From the NCBI RefSeq assembly GCF_022751215.1, contig NZ_JAICDG010000001.1:1612001-1676000 (forward strand): DNA of 64,000 bases, read 5' to 3'. This stretch comes from Actinomadura terrae (lineage in GTDB: Bacteria > Actinomycetota > Actinomycetes > Streptosporangiales > Streptosporangiaceae). A model generated the notes under the pieces. It ran no database searches. It had not been told where the DNA came from and saw nothing but the letters and a program-made list of their open reading frames with translations. A program made the translations under genes and the position numbers. This document shows, in pieces, positions 34,474-43,685 of this stretch (positions are counted from its first letter, which is position 1; the number at the start of each line of letters is the position of its first letter).

Positions 34474-35306
34474 GCGTCCCGCCGCTCGAACAGCGCCAGC
34501 GCGGCGGCCAGCGTGACGAGCGTGTAGAGCGCGAACAGGCCGAGGCCCGTCCAGGGTGCGAGCTGGTCCGACTGCCGGACGGGCGACAGGATCGCGTTCC
34601 CGGCGTTGGACGGCAGCACCTTGTTGACCTGCTCGCCCCAGGCGCCGGGCAGGAACCCGCCGACGATCCCGAGGACGAACAGCAGCACGAACATCGCGAC
34701 GATCGACCCGGCGGTGTGCCGCAGCAGCGTCCCGACGCCGAGCGCCAGCACCGCGATCAGCGCGAGGTACAGGCCGCCGCCCGCGACCGAGCGCAGCATG
34801 CCGGGGTCGCCGAGCGAGCCGTCGAGGTCGTTGGCGGCGAGGACGGCCTGGCTCACGAAGAAGCACGCGAACGACACCGCGAGCCCGACGAGCAGCACGA
34901 CGGCGCCGAGCACGGCGGTCTTGGCCGCCAGGTAGTGGGCGCGGCGCGGCACGGCGGTCAGCGCCGTCCGGATCATCCCGGTCGCGTGCTCGGAGGTGAT
35001 GACCAGCACGCCCAGCGCCCCGAAGATCACCATGCCGAAGTAGAACGCGACCTGCGTGGGCAGCATCGGCGTGAACGTCGCGCGGTCGTGCTCGCTCATG
35101 TCGTCGAAGGACGCGCCGAACGCGAGCGCCCACAGCGCGGAGAAGCCGATGAGGACGACCGCCCCGGCGAGCAGCGTCCAGAACGTGGACTTCACGGTGC
35201 GGATCTTCGTCCACTCGGCGGCCAGGACGTGCCCGAACCGCACCCGCCGGTCGCCCCGCGCGCCTCCGGTCGGCGCGGGCTGCGCGGGTTCCGCGAGGGC
35301 CGCCAT
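34470..35306 (-). CDS. ABC-2 type transporter permease
   Basis: 278 aa with six hydrophobic segments after a cytoplasmic lead (VLAAEWTKIRTVKSTFWTLL, the standard N-terminal signature of actinobacterial ABC-2 permeases). Further landmarks are ITSEHATGMIRTALTAVPRR and AGSIVAMFVLLFVLGIVGGFLPG. It is the membrane half of an exporter with the upstream ATPase, whose stop overlaps this start (ATGA). Substrate unknown; such pairs often export antibiotics or peptides. Confidence 0.88.
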   Translation of the reverse strand: MAALAEPAQPAPTGGARGDRRVRFGHVLAAEWTKIRTVKSTFWTLLAGAVVLIGFSALWALAFGASFDDMSEHDRATFTPMLPTQVAFYFGMVIFGALGVLVITSEHATGMIRTALTAVPRRAHYLAAKTAVLGAVVLLVGLAVSFACFFVSQAVLAANDLDGSLGDPGMLRSVAGGGLYLALIAVLALGVGTLLRHTAGSIVAMFVLLFVLGIVGGFLPGAWGEQVNKVLPSNAGNAILSPVRQSDQLAPWTGLGLFALYTLVTLAAALALFERRDA

Positions 35307-36268
35307 CAGCGCCCGCCTTCCGGTGCGGGCGCGGCGGGGCCCGGTGGCGGCGGCGCGCCGCCGGGGACGCCCGCGTGGTACTCGACGGACTCGCCGGTCA
35401 GCCGCATGAACGCCTCCTCCAGCGACGGCTGGACGGTCGCCAGCTCGTGCAGCCGCAGCGCGTGGTCGGCGGCCAGGTCGCCGATCAGCGCGGCGGGCGC
35501 GCCGAATACCCGCAGCGACCCGTCCGGGCCCGGCTCGGCGCGGTGGCCGCGCGCGGCGAGCAGTCCCGCCAGCTCGGCGGCCTGCGGCGACCGGACGAGG
35601 ACGTGGCTGGAGGCGTTGGCGTCGATGAACTCGCGGACCCCGGTGTCGGCGAGGACGCGGCCGCGCCCGATGACGACCAGGTGGTCGGCGGTCAGCGCCA
35701 TCTCCGACATCAGATGGCTCGACACGAACACGGTGCGGCCCTCCCGCGCGAGCCGCCGCATGAGCGTCCGGATCCAGAGGATGCCCTCGGGGTCGAGGCC
35801 GTTGACCGGCTCGTCGAACATCAGCACGCCCGGGTCCCCGAGCAGCGCGCCGGCGATGCCGAGCCGCTGCCCCATGCCGAGCGAGAAGCCCCTGGTCGGC
35901 TTGCGTGCGACGCTCTGCAACCCGACGAGGCCGAGCACCTCGTCCACGCGGCCGCGCGGGATCGCGTTGCTCTGCGCGAGGCACAGCAGGTGGTGGTAGG
36001 CGCTGCGGCCGCCGTGCACGGCCTTCGCGTCCAGCAGCGCGCCGACCTCGCGCAGCGGCGCGCCGAGCGAGCGGTACCGGCGACCGTTGACGGTGACGTC
36101 CCCGGAGGTCGGCCGGTCCAGCCCGAGGATCATCCGCATCGTCGTTGATTTCCCGGCGCCGTTCGGGCCGAGGAACCCGGTCACCCGTCCCGGCAGGACG
36201 GTGAACCCGGCCTGGTCGACGGCGGTCTTCTCGCCGAACCTCTTCGTCAGCCCCCGCGCCTTGATCAT
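35306..36268 (-). CDS. ABC transporter ATP-binding protein
   Basis: 320 aa. Walker A GPNGAGKST (about 38-46), signature FSLGMGQRLGIAGAL, Walker B VLMFDEPVNGLDPEG, and the H-loop SSHLMSEM. The C-terminal 90 residues are the extra domain of multidrug-type ABC-2 ATPases, ending in a Pro-rich tail. ATG 36268 begins the conserved MIKARGLTKRFG; GGGA precedes it. Forms an operon with the permease and the Pr6Pr-like gene. Confidence 0.92.
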   Translation of the reverse strand: MIKARGLTKRFGEKTAVDQAGFTVLPGRVTGFLGPNGAGKSTTMRMILGLDRPTSGDVTVNGRRYRSLGAPLREVGALLDAKAVHGGRSAYHHLLCLAQSNAIPRGRVDEVLGLVGLQSVARKPTRGFSLGMGQRLGIAGALLGDPGVLMFDEPVNGLDPEGILWIRTLMRRLAREGRTVFVSSHLMSEMALTADHLVVIGRGRVLADTGVREFIDANASSHVLVRSPQAAELAGLLAARGHRAEPGPDGSLRVFGAPAALIGDLAADHALRLHELATVQPSLEEAFMRLTGESVEYHAGVPGGAPPPPGPAAPAPEGGR

Positions 36269-36401
36269 GCGTCCCTGATACCGGACGGCCCGGACGCGGA
36301 AACGGCACGGCGGGCACCCGGGGACGGATTTCACCCCCGGATTGCCCGCCGTTGGACGTGCCCGCCGCCGGGCCCGTCCGTGCTGGTCGACTCGCTGCCG
36401 G

Positions 36402-36776
36402 TTACTTCACTTCCAGCAGGTCCACCACGAAGATGAGCGTCTCGCCCGGCTTGATCGCCGGGCTCGGGCTGCGGTCCCCGTAGGCGAGGTGCGGCGGGAT
36501 GACGAGCTTGCGGCGCCCGCCCACCTTCATCCCGGCGATCCCCATGTCCCAGCCCTTGATGACGCGCCCGGCGCCGAGCTGGAAGTCGAAGGTGCCGCCG
36601 CGGTTCCAGGACGCGTCGAACTCCTCGCCCGTGGACCAGGAGACGCCGACGTAGTGCATCGACACGGTCGCGCCCTTGACGGCCTCGTCGCCGTCGCCCG
36701 TGGTGATGTCGGTGATGTCGAGGTGCTCGGGCGGCCGGCCCTCGGGGAAGTCGATCTCGGGGCGTTCAAGCGCCAT
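36402..36776 (-). CDS. FKBP-type peptidyl-prolyl isomerase
   Basis: 124 aa single-domain FKBP without signal peptide. Active-site residues can be followed: VSMHYVGVSWSTGEEFDASWNRGGTFDFQLGAGRVIKGWDMGIAGMKVGGRRKLVIPPHLAYGDR region (Tyr, Asp, Phe, Val-Ile, Trp and Tyr lining the proline pocket), ending with TLIFVVDLLEVK. It speeds proline isomerisation in protein folding in the cytoplasm. Stands alone; the 133-bp gap to the ABC operon downstream shows only weak inverted repeats. Confidence 0.93.
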   Translation of the reverse strand: MALERPEIDFPEGRPPEHLDITDITTGDGDEAVKGATVSMHYVGVSWSTGEEFDASWNRGGTFDFQLGAGRVIKGWDMGIAGMKVGGRRKLVIPPHLAYGDRSPSPAIKPGETLIFVVDLLEVK

Positions 36777-36864
36777 GAACGGGCTCCAGCGTCTCGTCGG
36801 TTCGGAAACCGCCCAGCCTAGCCGCCCGCCCTCCGACTCACGTCCCCGGATCAGCGGCAGCGGA

Positions 36865-37377
36865 TCAGCACGCCTGGACGTAGTAGACCGGAGCGAAGGG
36901 ATACTGGCTCGCCTCGCCGGGGTTGACCTTTCTCAAGACCTCGTGGCTCTGGCCCTTGAGGTAGCCGGGGGCGCCGCCGGTGTTGGCGTTGGAGTAGTAG
37001 CCGTCGCCGTTCCACCTTCTGAGGTGGAATTCGCGGCAGTGATAGAGCGCGAAGATCTTGCCCCCTTCGCCGGCGCGCGTAACGGTGTAGATGCAGAAAT
37101 GGCTGGACGGGCACGGCGTGCCATTGGTGGCGATCCAGTCCCAGCAGTCCTTCTTCTGGTCGAGCGCGCACTGGCCGACACCGTCGACCGAGGCGTTCTC
37201 GTTTCCGCTGTTCAGCCCCGTCGGTCCGTGTTCCGGGGTGGTGACCCGCGTCCCGTCGGGCCGCTTGGACGTTCCGGCGGGGTCTTGGGCGTAGGCGGTG
37301 CCGGTGCTCATCGCGGCGGCGATGACCGCCAGCGCGGCGATCGGGCCGAGGGTTCTACGTAGGGCTAAGTGCGCCAT
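36865..37377 (-). CDS. Small secreted Cys-rich protein, possible I36-type peptidase inhibitor
   Basis: 170 aa with a classical signal peptide (LGPIAALAVIAAAMSTGTAYA, cleavage near residue 32). The mature part has six Cys (QCALD, DCWDW, PCPSSHFC, YHC, QAC) and the pattern CPSSHFCIYTVTRAGEGGKIFALYHC, which resembles the beta/gamma-crystallin-like I36 family of secreted inhibitors common in Streptomyces. Assignment is tentative. Upstream (37455-37515) is a relatively AT-rich promoter area. Confidence 0.65.
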   Translation of the reverse strand: MAHLALRRTLGPIAALAVIAAAMSTGTAYAQDPAGTSKRPDGTRVTTPEHGPTGLNSGNENASVDGVGQCALDQKKDCWDWIATNGTPCPSSHFCIYTVTRAGEGGKIFALYHCREFHLRRWNGDGYYSNANTGGAPGYLKGQSHEVLRKVNPGEASQYPFAPVYYVQAC

Positions 37378-37593
37378 TTGGAAATCTGCCCTTCTCGGTT
37401 TGGCTTTCCCATCGAGGGGTTTGTCGGCGCGGGGTGGGACAAGCATTGGCCCGGAGGGTCTTTGATCGCAATCCTTTGGGGTTGTCCTAAAGCAGACGCT
37501 TTTAACATTTGAAGGGCGGCAGCGTTCCGGGTCACGAGGGGGCGGGCGGCGTCTTGGCAGGTTGTGGGGGTTTCGCGGGTGGGCGAGGTTCGG

Positions 37594-37599
37594 TAGACC
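37594..37599 (+). promoter_or_regulatory. -10-like TAGACC hexamer before hyuA, leaderless type
   Basis: TAGACC ends seven bases before ATG 37607, with no Shine-Dalgarno between. It fixes the start at 37607 rather than the upstream in-frame GTG at 37562. Confidence 0.5.
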
Positions 37600-37606
37600 C
37601 GTGGTC

Positions 37607-39631
37607 ATGACGAGGCGGCTGCGGATCGGGATCGACACGGGCGGGACGTTCACCGACGTCGTCGCGCTCGACGAGGACACCGGCGAGATCATCACGACCA
37701 AGACGCCCTCGACGCCCGCCGACCCCGCGGAGGGGTTCGCGGCGGCGGCCGAGGCGCTGCGGCTGGCGGACGCGACCCCGGCGGAGGTGACGGCGCTGGT
37801 CCACGGCACGACGGTCGCGACGAACCGGCTGCTGGAGGACCGCGTCGAGGGCCTCGGGTTCGTCACGACGGAGGGCTTCGAGTCGCTACTGGAGATCGCG
37901 CGGCAGAGCGTCCCGGACGGCTACGGGAACAGCTACTTCTGGGTGAAGCCGCCGCGGATCGTCCCGGCGCACCTGGTGCGGGGCGTCGGCGGGCGGCTCG
38001 ACCACACCGGCGCCGAGCTGGCGCCGTTCGACGAGGCGTCCGCGGTGGCGGCGGCGCGGTCCCTGCGCGCGGCGGGCGTCGAGGCGGTCGGGGTGTGCTT
38101 CCTGCACTCCTACGCCGACCCGTCGCACGAGCTGGCGATGCGGGAGGTGCTGCGGCGCGAGCACCCGGACGCGGCGGTGTCGCTGTCGTGCGAGGTGCTG
38201 CGCGAGTACCGCGAGTACGAGCGGGCGGTGACGACGCTCGTGGACGCCGCCGTGAAGCCCGCGATGAGCGGCTACCTCGCGCGGATCTCGGCGGGCGCGC
38301 CGTCCCGCCCGCTGGTGATGAAGAGCAACGGCGGGGTGCTGTCGGCCGAGGAGGTCGCGCGGCAGCCGGTCACGACCGTGCTGTCGGGCCCGGCGGCGGG
38401 CGCGCTCGGCGCGGCGTTCGCGGTCGGCGGGTCGGTGGTCACGCTGGACGGCGGCGGGACGTCCACCGACGTCGCGGTCGTGCTGGACGGCGAGCCCGCG
38501 CTCACCACCGAGGGCGCGGTCGGCCGCCATCCGGTCCGCGTCCCGATGATCGACATCGTGACCGTCGGGGCGGGCGGCGGGTCGGTGGCGTGGCGGTCGC
38601 CCGACGGCGCGCTGCGGGTCGGGCCGCGCAGCGCGGGCGCCGACCCGGGCCCGCTCTGCTACGGGCGCGGCGGCGCCGAGGTGACGGTGACCGACGCGCA
38701 CGCCGTCCTCGGCCGCATCCCGCCCCGGCTGCTCGGCGGGCGCGTCCCGCTGGACGTGGACGCGGCGCGGGCGGGCCTCGCCCTCCTGGCGAAGGAGCTG
38801 GGGCTGGACCCCGAGCGGGCGGCCGCCGGAATCCTGGAGATCTCGGCGTGGAACCAGGCCAACGCGATCCGCCGGATCACCGTCGAGCGCGGGCTGGACG
38901 TCCGCGACTACCCGCTGGTCGCGTTCGGCGGCTCGGGCCCGCTGCTGGCGTGCCGCCTGCTGGACGTGCTCGGCCTGCCGTCCGCCGTGATCCCCGACAA
39001 CCCGGGCAACCTGTCGGCGTTCGGGCTGCTGACCGTGGACGTGCGGAACGACCACGTCCGCACCCGGGTCGTCCGCGACGACGAGCTGACCCCGGCGCTG
39101 CTCGCGGAGGTGCTCGCCGACCTGGAGCGCGAGGCCGCCGCCGCGCTCGCCCGCGAGGGGTTCGGCGCCGACCTCCGCCTGGCGCGCTCCGCCGACCTGC
39201 GCTACCACGGGCAGGCGTTCGAGGTGCGGGTCGCCGTGCCGGACGGACCGCCCGGCGACGCGGCGCGCGCCGAGACCGTGCGGCGCTTCCACGACGCCCA
39301 CGAGGCCCTGTACGGCTACTGCCACCGCGACGACCCCCGGCATCCGGTCGAGTGGGTCAACCTGCGGGTCTCGGGGATCGGGCCGCTCGCCCGCCCCCGC
39401 GTGCGGGAGCGGCCGCCGGGCGACGGCGACGCGTCCCGCGCGCTCACCGGCACCCGGCCGGTCTACTTCGACGACTGGGAGGACACCCTCGTGTACAGGC
39501 GTGACGCGCTCTGCCCCGGCGACGTCGTGCGCGGCCCGGCGGTGGTGGAGGAGTTCGGCTCGACCGTCCCGCTGCACCCCGGTTTCCGCGCCACGCTCGA
39601 CCGCCTCGGCGCGCTGGTGGTGACCCGGTGA
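37607..39631 (+). CDS. hyuA: Hydantoinase/oxoprolinase subunit A family (HyuA)
   Basis: 674 aa ASKHA-type ATPase. Motifs: RIGIDTGGTFTDVVALDEDTG (phosphate-1), LVHGTTVATNRLLE, LDGGGTSTDVAVV (phosphate-2), VTVGAGGGSVAW and VAFGGSGPLLACRLLDVLG (adenosine). It couples ATP hydrolysis to opening or carboxylation of its substrate together with subunit B; families include 5-oxoprolinase, N-methylhydantoinase, caprolactamase and acetone carboxylase, and sequence alone does not choose. Its stop overlaps the hyuB start (GTGA). Confidence 0.9.
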   Translation: MTRRLRIGIDTGGTFTDVVALDEDTGEIITTKTPSTPADPAEGFAAAAEALRLADATPAEVTALVHGTTVATNRLLEDRVEGLGFVTTEGFESLLEIARQSVPDGYGNSYFWVKPPRIVPAHLVRGVGGRLDHTGAELAPFDEASAVAAARSLRAAGVEAVGVCFLHSYADPSHELAMREVLRREHPDAAVSLSCEVLREYREYERAVTTLVDAAVKPAMSGYLARISAGAPSRPLVMKSNGGVLSAEEVARQPVTTVLSGPAAGALGAAFAVGGSVVTLDGGGTSTDVAVVLDGEPALTTEGAVGRHPVRVPMIDIVTVGAGGGSVAWRSPDGALRVGPRSAGADPGPLCYGRGGAEVTVTDAHAVLGRIPPRLLGGRVPLDVDAARAGLALLAKELGLDPERAAAGILEISAWNQANAIRRITVERGLDVRDYPLVAFGGSGPLLACRLLDVLGLPSAVIPDNPGNLSAFGLLTVDVRNDHVRTRVVRDDELTPALLAEVLADLEREAAAALAREGFGADLRLARSADLRYHGQAFEVRVAVPDGPPGDAARAETVRRFHDAHEALYGYCHRDDPRHPVEWVNLRVSGIGPLARPRVRERPPGDGDASRALTGTRPVYFDDWEDTLVYRRDALCPGDVVRGPAVVEEFGSTVPLHPGFRATLDRLGALVVTR

Positions 39632-41517
39632 CCGACCCGAGCCCCGGTGGGGGGACGACCCCCCACACCCCCCGGAACAACCCGATTCTGGTGGAGATCG
39701 TCGAAGGCACGCTCGCCTCGGTCGAGCGCGAGGTGGAGACCGCCATCGCGCGGACGGCGCGCTCCCCGATGATCCGCGACGCGCACGACTTCCGCGCGGG
39801 CGTCCACGACCGGCGGCTCCGCAAGCTGACGGGCCGCTCCTACTCGGCGCTCGTCCAGCCCGTCGCGCGCGACTTCCCGCTGGAGACGATGCGTCCGGGC
39901 GACGTGTACTTCCACAACGACGTGTACCTCTCGGAGGGCGGCATCGGGCACCTGCCCGACCTGTGCGTGACGGTCCCGGTGTTCCACGGCGGCGAGGTGG
40001 TCGCGTTCGTGCAGGCGTTCGGCCACCACGACGACATCGGCGGCGCCGTGCCCGGGTCGATGCCGAGCCACGCCCGCAGCGCCTTCGAGGAGGGGCTGAT
40101 GGTGCCGCCGATCAAGCTGTGGGACCGGGGCGTCCGCAACGAGGCGGCGCTCGCCATCATGACCCGCAACTCGCGGACTCCGGCGTCGCTCGCCGGGGAC
40201 CTGGACGCCGAGTGCTCGGCGTGCCTGATGGGCGCGCGCCGCCTCGGCGAGCTGTTCGCCCGTTACGGCCGCGCCGACGTGGAGGAGTGCTTCGACGCCA
40301 TCATCGACCGGACGACCCGCGCGTTCCGCCGCGAGCTCCTCGCCAAGCTCCCGGACGGGACGTTCGTCTGGGAGGACTACGCCGAGCACGACGGCGTCGA
40401 CCCGCCCCGGCTGCACGCCCAGCGGGTCACGCTGACCGTCGACAAGGCGGCCGACGTCCCGCTCGTCATCGACTTCACCGGGACGTCCCCGCAGGCCAAG
40501 GGCCCGATCAACCACGCGGGCGACTACGCCGACGGCGTGTTCCTGAAGAAGTGGCTGGCGCCCGTCCTGCGCAACCTCGCCGACACTCCCGAGCGGGCCG
40601 CCGAGTTGGAGGTCAACGAGGGCGTGGTGCCGCTGATCGAGATGCGGTTCCCGGAGAAGGGCACGCTGCTCACACCCGTGTTCCCCGCGCCGACCAACGC
40701 CCGCACGTTCGTGATCCTGCGGCTGCTCGGCGTCCTCGCGGGCGCGCTCGCCAAGGCCACCGGCGGGCGGATGCCCGCCGACCAGGAGACGATCCGCTAC
40801 ACCGGCGTCCACGGCGAGGACGACCGGGGCCCCTACCTGATGCGGGAGGTGCTCGGCGGCGGCTCGGGCGGGCGGTACTACGCCGACGGGGAGGACACCG
40901 TCCACATCGTCCCCGACTCCCGGAACATCCCGGTCGAGTTCGCGGAGGCGCGGTGGCCGCTGCTCGTCGAGCGCCTCGGCCTCGCGGTCGACTCCGGCGG
41001 GCCGGGGGAGCACCGGGGCGGGCTCGGCTACGACAAGCGCATCCGCATGCTCCGCGACGCGCACTTCATGTCGATCGCCGACCGCTCGATCCTGTCGTGC
41101 TGGGGCGTGAACGGCGGCCGGGCCGGGCGCCCGTTCCGGGTGGACGTCGACGGCGCGGAGCTGGAGGGGCTCGTCGACGACCATCCCGTCCGCGCGGGGC
41201 AGGTCGTCCGCGTCCGGACGACGGGCGGGGGCGGCTGGGGCGACCCGCTGAACCGTGCGCCGTCGCGGGTGGCCGACGATGTCCGGGACGGGAAGGTGTC
41301 CGTGCGGGGCGCCCGCGACGACTACGGCGTCGTCATGCGGGGCGCGGCGGTCGACGAGGAGGCGACCGCCGTCCTGCGGGAGCGGCTGCGGGCCGAGCGC
41401 GGGCCCGCGCCGTTCTTCGACCGGGGGCCCGGCTACCCGCTGCTGTCGGGGGGCGCATCGTCCGCCGAGGTCGATTCGCTCGACTTCCGCCCGCACGGCG
41501 ATGGGTCCCCGGAGTAG
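39628..41517 (+). CDS. hyuB: Hydantoinase B/oxoprolinase family protein (HyuB)
   Basis: 629 aa. Typical regions: PGDVYFHNDVYLSEGGIGHLPDLCVTVPVF and AFGHHDDIGGAVPGSMP (metal-binding Asp/His), FTGTSPQAKGPIN, and the Gly-rich C-terminus VRTTGGGGWGDPLNR shared by all members. The beta partner of HyuA; together they would act on a cyclic amide such as a hydantoin or 5-oxoproline, or on a ketone. The N-terminal Gly/Thr/Pro leader of about 15 residues is extra. The last 85 bases overlap the convergent uridine-kinase-like gene. Confidence 0.9.
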   Translation: MTDPSPGGGTTPHTPRNNPILVEIVEGTLASVEREVETAIARTARSPMIRDAHDFRAGVHDRRLRKLTGRSYSALVQPVARDFPLETMRPGDVYFHNDVYLSEGGIGHLPDLCVTVPVFHGGEVVAFVQAFGHHDDIGGAVPGSMPSHARSAFEEGLMVPPIKLWDRGVRNEAALAIMTRNSRTPASLAGDLDAECSACLMGARRLGELFARYGRADVEECFDAIIDRTTRAFRRELLAKLPDGTFVWEDYAEHDGVDPPRLHAQRVTLTVDKAADVPLVIDFTGTSPQAKGPINHAGDYADGVFLKKWLAPVLRNLADTPERAAELEVNEGVVPLIEMRFPEKGTLLTPVFPAPTNARTFVILRLLGVLAGALAKATGGRMPADQETIRYTGVHGEDDRGPYLMREVLGGGSGGRYYADGEDTVHIVPDSRNIPVEFAEARWPLLVERLGLAVDSGGPGEHRGGLGYDKRIRMLRDAHFMSIADRSILSCWGVNGGRAGRPFRVDVDGAELEGLVDDHPVRAGQVVRVRTTGGGGWGDPLNRAPSRVADDVRDGKVSVRGARDDYGVVMRGAAVDEEATAVLRERLRAERGPAPFFDRGPGYPLLSGGASSAEVDSLDFRPHGDGSPE

Positions 41518-42131
41518 AGGCGGAAGCGGTGCGGGGTGAAGGCGGCGCCGTCCACGAGGAGGTCGGCGCGCGCCCGCGTGCCGTCGGCGGCGAAGAACGC
41601 GGTCTCGCGGGACGTCCACAGGTCCCAGTCGCCCGCGTACTCGGGGCCGTCGCGGGCCACGGCGCGGGCGCGGCGCAGCTCGCGCGGGGCGTCGATCCAG
41701 ACCCGGAACGCGGCGGGCGACCCCGCCCACGCCGAACCGACGCCCTCCACCAGCAGGACGGGCGCGGGCGGGATCTCCTCCTCGGGCCCGTACCGGTCGC
41801 GGTGCCAGTCGTAGCGGCGCAGCCGGGCGGGCCGCCCCTCGCGCAGCGGAGCGAGCACCGCGTCCTCCAGGGGCCGCCACCAGGTGAGCGGGTCGGCGTC
41901 CCAGGGCACGCGGAAGTCGTCCGAGCGGACGACCGGCGCGCCGACCAGCACCGCCGCCAGGAACCCCGCGAACGTGGACTTGCCCGCGCCGCTCGGCCCG
42001 TCGACCGCCACCAGCCGCGCCGGGCCGCACGACGGCGACAGCGCGAGCAGGCGCGCGGCGAGCCCGGTGTAGGTGTGCGAGGGGTTGGGCGGTGTGGGGT
42101 AGGGCGGTGTCGCTCTAGGCACGGACGGCAT
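41433..42131 (-). CDS. Uridine-kinase-like P-loop protein
   Basis: 232 aa. Walker A is VDGPSGAGKSTFAGFLA (about residues 40-56), then PVVRSDDFRVPW, the YDWHRD stretch typical of uridine kinase-like proteins, VLLVEGVGSAW (Walker B-like), and RDGPEYAGDWDLWTSRE. It probably phosphorylates a small molecule; many actinobacterial members are unassigned. Start ATG 42131 is plausible but the ribosome site is poor; GTG 42122 is an alternative. The Ser-rich end overlaps hyuB on the other strand. Confidence 0.75.
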   Translation of the reverse strand: MPSVPRATPPYPTPPNPSHTYTGLAARLLALSPSCGPARLVAVDGPSGAGKSTFAGFLAAVLVGAPVVRSDDFRVPWDADPLTWWRPLEDAVLAPLREGRPARLRRYDWHRDRYGPEEEIPPAPVLLVEGVGSAWAGSPAAFRVWIDAPRELRRARAVARDGPEYAGDWDLWTSRETAFFAADGTRARADLLVDGAAFTPHRFRLYSGDPSPCGRKSSESTSADDAPPDSSG

Positions 42132-42186
42132 ACTTCCAGGTGGCTGCGCGGGAGCGGCGGAGCCGGACCCTGACGGAGGTGGCGCG

Positions 42187-43581
42187 ATGGACCTGCTCGG
42201 CGGGACGGGCGGCCCGGTGCGGATCGCCGGCCGCGACCTGGAGCGCGACGCGCTGTTCGAGCGGGCGGCGGCCGTGGCGAAGGAGATCGCGGGCGCGGCC
42301 GCCGTCGCCGTGCACGCCACCGCGTCGCTGGAGACGGCCGTCGCGGTCGTCGGCGGCCTCCTCGCGGGCGTGCCCGTGGTGCCGCTGCCGCCCGACTCCG
42401 GTCCCGACGAGCGCGCCCACATCCTCGGCGACTCGGGCGCGAGCCTGCTGCTGGCCGCGCGCGAGGACGCGCCGCCCTCCGGGTTGCCGCTGCTGCCCCT
42501 CGACGACCTGCCGCGCGGCGGGTCGCTGCCCGCCGCCGAGCCGCCAGCCGACGCGACCGCGCTGATCCTCTACACGAGCGGGACGACCGGCGCGCCCAAG
42601 GGCGTCCTCGTCGCGCGCAGTGCAATCGCCGCAGGGCTGGACGGGCTGGCCGAGGCGTGGGCGTGGACGCCGGACGACGTCCTCGTGCACGGCCTGCCGC
42701 TGTTCCACGTGCACGGCCTCGTCCTCGGGCTCCTCGGGCCGCTGCGGGTGGGCTCGCCGCTGGTCCACACCGGGCGGCCCCGGCCGGAGGCGTACGCGGC
42801 GGCGGCGCGCGAGGACGGCGGCAGCCTGTTCTTCGGCGTCCCGACCGTCTGGTCGCGGACGGCCGCCGACCCGTCCTCGGCCGAGGCGCTGCGCGGGGCG
42901 CGGCTGCTGGTGTCGGGGAGCGCGCCGCTGCCCGTCCCGGTCTTCGAGCGGCTTACGGCGCTGACCGGGCACGAGCCGGTCGAGCGGTACGGGATGACCG
43001 AGACCCTGATCACGATCAGCGCCCGCGCCGACGGCGAGCGGCGCCCCGGGCACGTCGGCACGCCGCTGCCGGGTGTCGAGACGCGGCTGGCCGCCGAGGA
43101 CGGCACCCCGGTCCCACGCGACGGGGAGGCGCCCGGGGAACTGCACGTCCGGGGGCCGCTGCTGTTCCAGGGCTACCTCAACCGCGCCGAGGCCACCGCC
43201 GCGTCGTTCACGGCCGACGGCTGGTTCCGCACCGGCGACATCGCCGCGATCGGCCCGGACGGCTGGCACCGCATCGTCGGCCGCGCGTCCACCGACCTCA
43301 TCAAGAGCGGCGGCTACCGGATCGGCGCGGGCGAGATCGAGAACGCGCTGCTCGCGCACCCGGACGTGCGGGAGGCCGCCGTGGTCGGCACGCCGCACGC
43401 CGACCTCGGCGAGCAGGTCACCGCCTACGTCGTCGCCGACGGCGTCGGGGAGCGGCAGCTCATCGACTTCGTCGCCGAGCGGCTGTCGGTGCACAAGCGC
43501 CCGCGCGTGGTGCACCTGGTCGGGTCGCTGCCGCGCAACGCGATGGGCAAGGTCGTCAAGACCCGCCTGCGCGAGCCGTAG
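42187..43581 (+). CDS. matB: Malonyl-CoA synthetase (MatB-like acyl-CoA synthetase)
   Basis: 464 aa adenylate-forming enzyme. Motifs: LILYTSGTTGAPKGVLV (P-loop), LPLFHVHGLVLGLLGPLRVG, VERYGMTETL, WFRTGDIAAIGPDGW, and LIKSGGYRIGAGEIENALL; the catalytic Lys is in PRNAMGKVVKTRL. The short length and the segments HVHGLVLGLLGPLR and LLVSGSAPLPVPVFERL are close to MatB of Streptomyces, which makes malonyl- or methylmalonyl-CoA from the diacid. A polyketide or malonate-use role is therefore possible; no malonate transporter or PKS is adjacent. Confidence 0.85.
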   Translation: MDLLGGTGGPVRIAGRDLERDALFERAAAVAKEIAGAAAVAVHATASLETAVAVVGGLLAGVPVVPLPPDSGPDERAHILGDSGASLLLAAREDAPPSGLPLLPLDDLPRGGSLPAAEPPADATALILYTSGTTGAPKGVLVARSAIAAGLDGLAEAWAWTPDDVLVHGLPLFHVHGLVLGLLGPLRVGSPLVHTGRPRPEAYAAAAREDGGSLFFGVPTVWSRTAADPSSAEALRGARLLVSGSAPLPVPVFERLTALTGHEPVERYGMTETLITISARADGERRPGHVGTPLPGVETRLAAEDGTPVPRDGEAPGELHVRGPLLFQGYLNRAEATAASFTADGWFRTGDIAAIGPDGWHRIVGRASTDLIKSGGYRIGAGEIENALLAHPDVREAAVVGTPHADLGEQVTAYVVADGVGERQLIDFVAERLSVHKRPRVVHLVGSLPRNAMGKVVKTRLREP

Positions 43582-43685
43582 CCGAACGCGGATGACAGAT
43601 GTCACGCGGAACGGCTGACAACCGCCGCGCGAACCGGTGACACGGGCTTCTACCCGGCGGTTCCCGGCCCCGCCACGCTGGACGC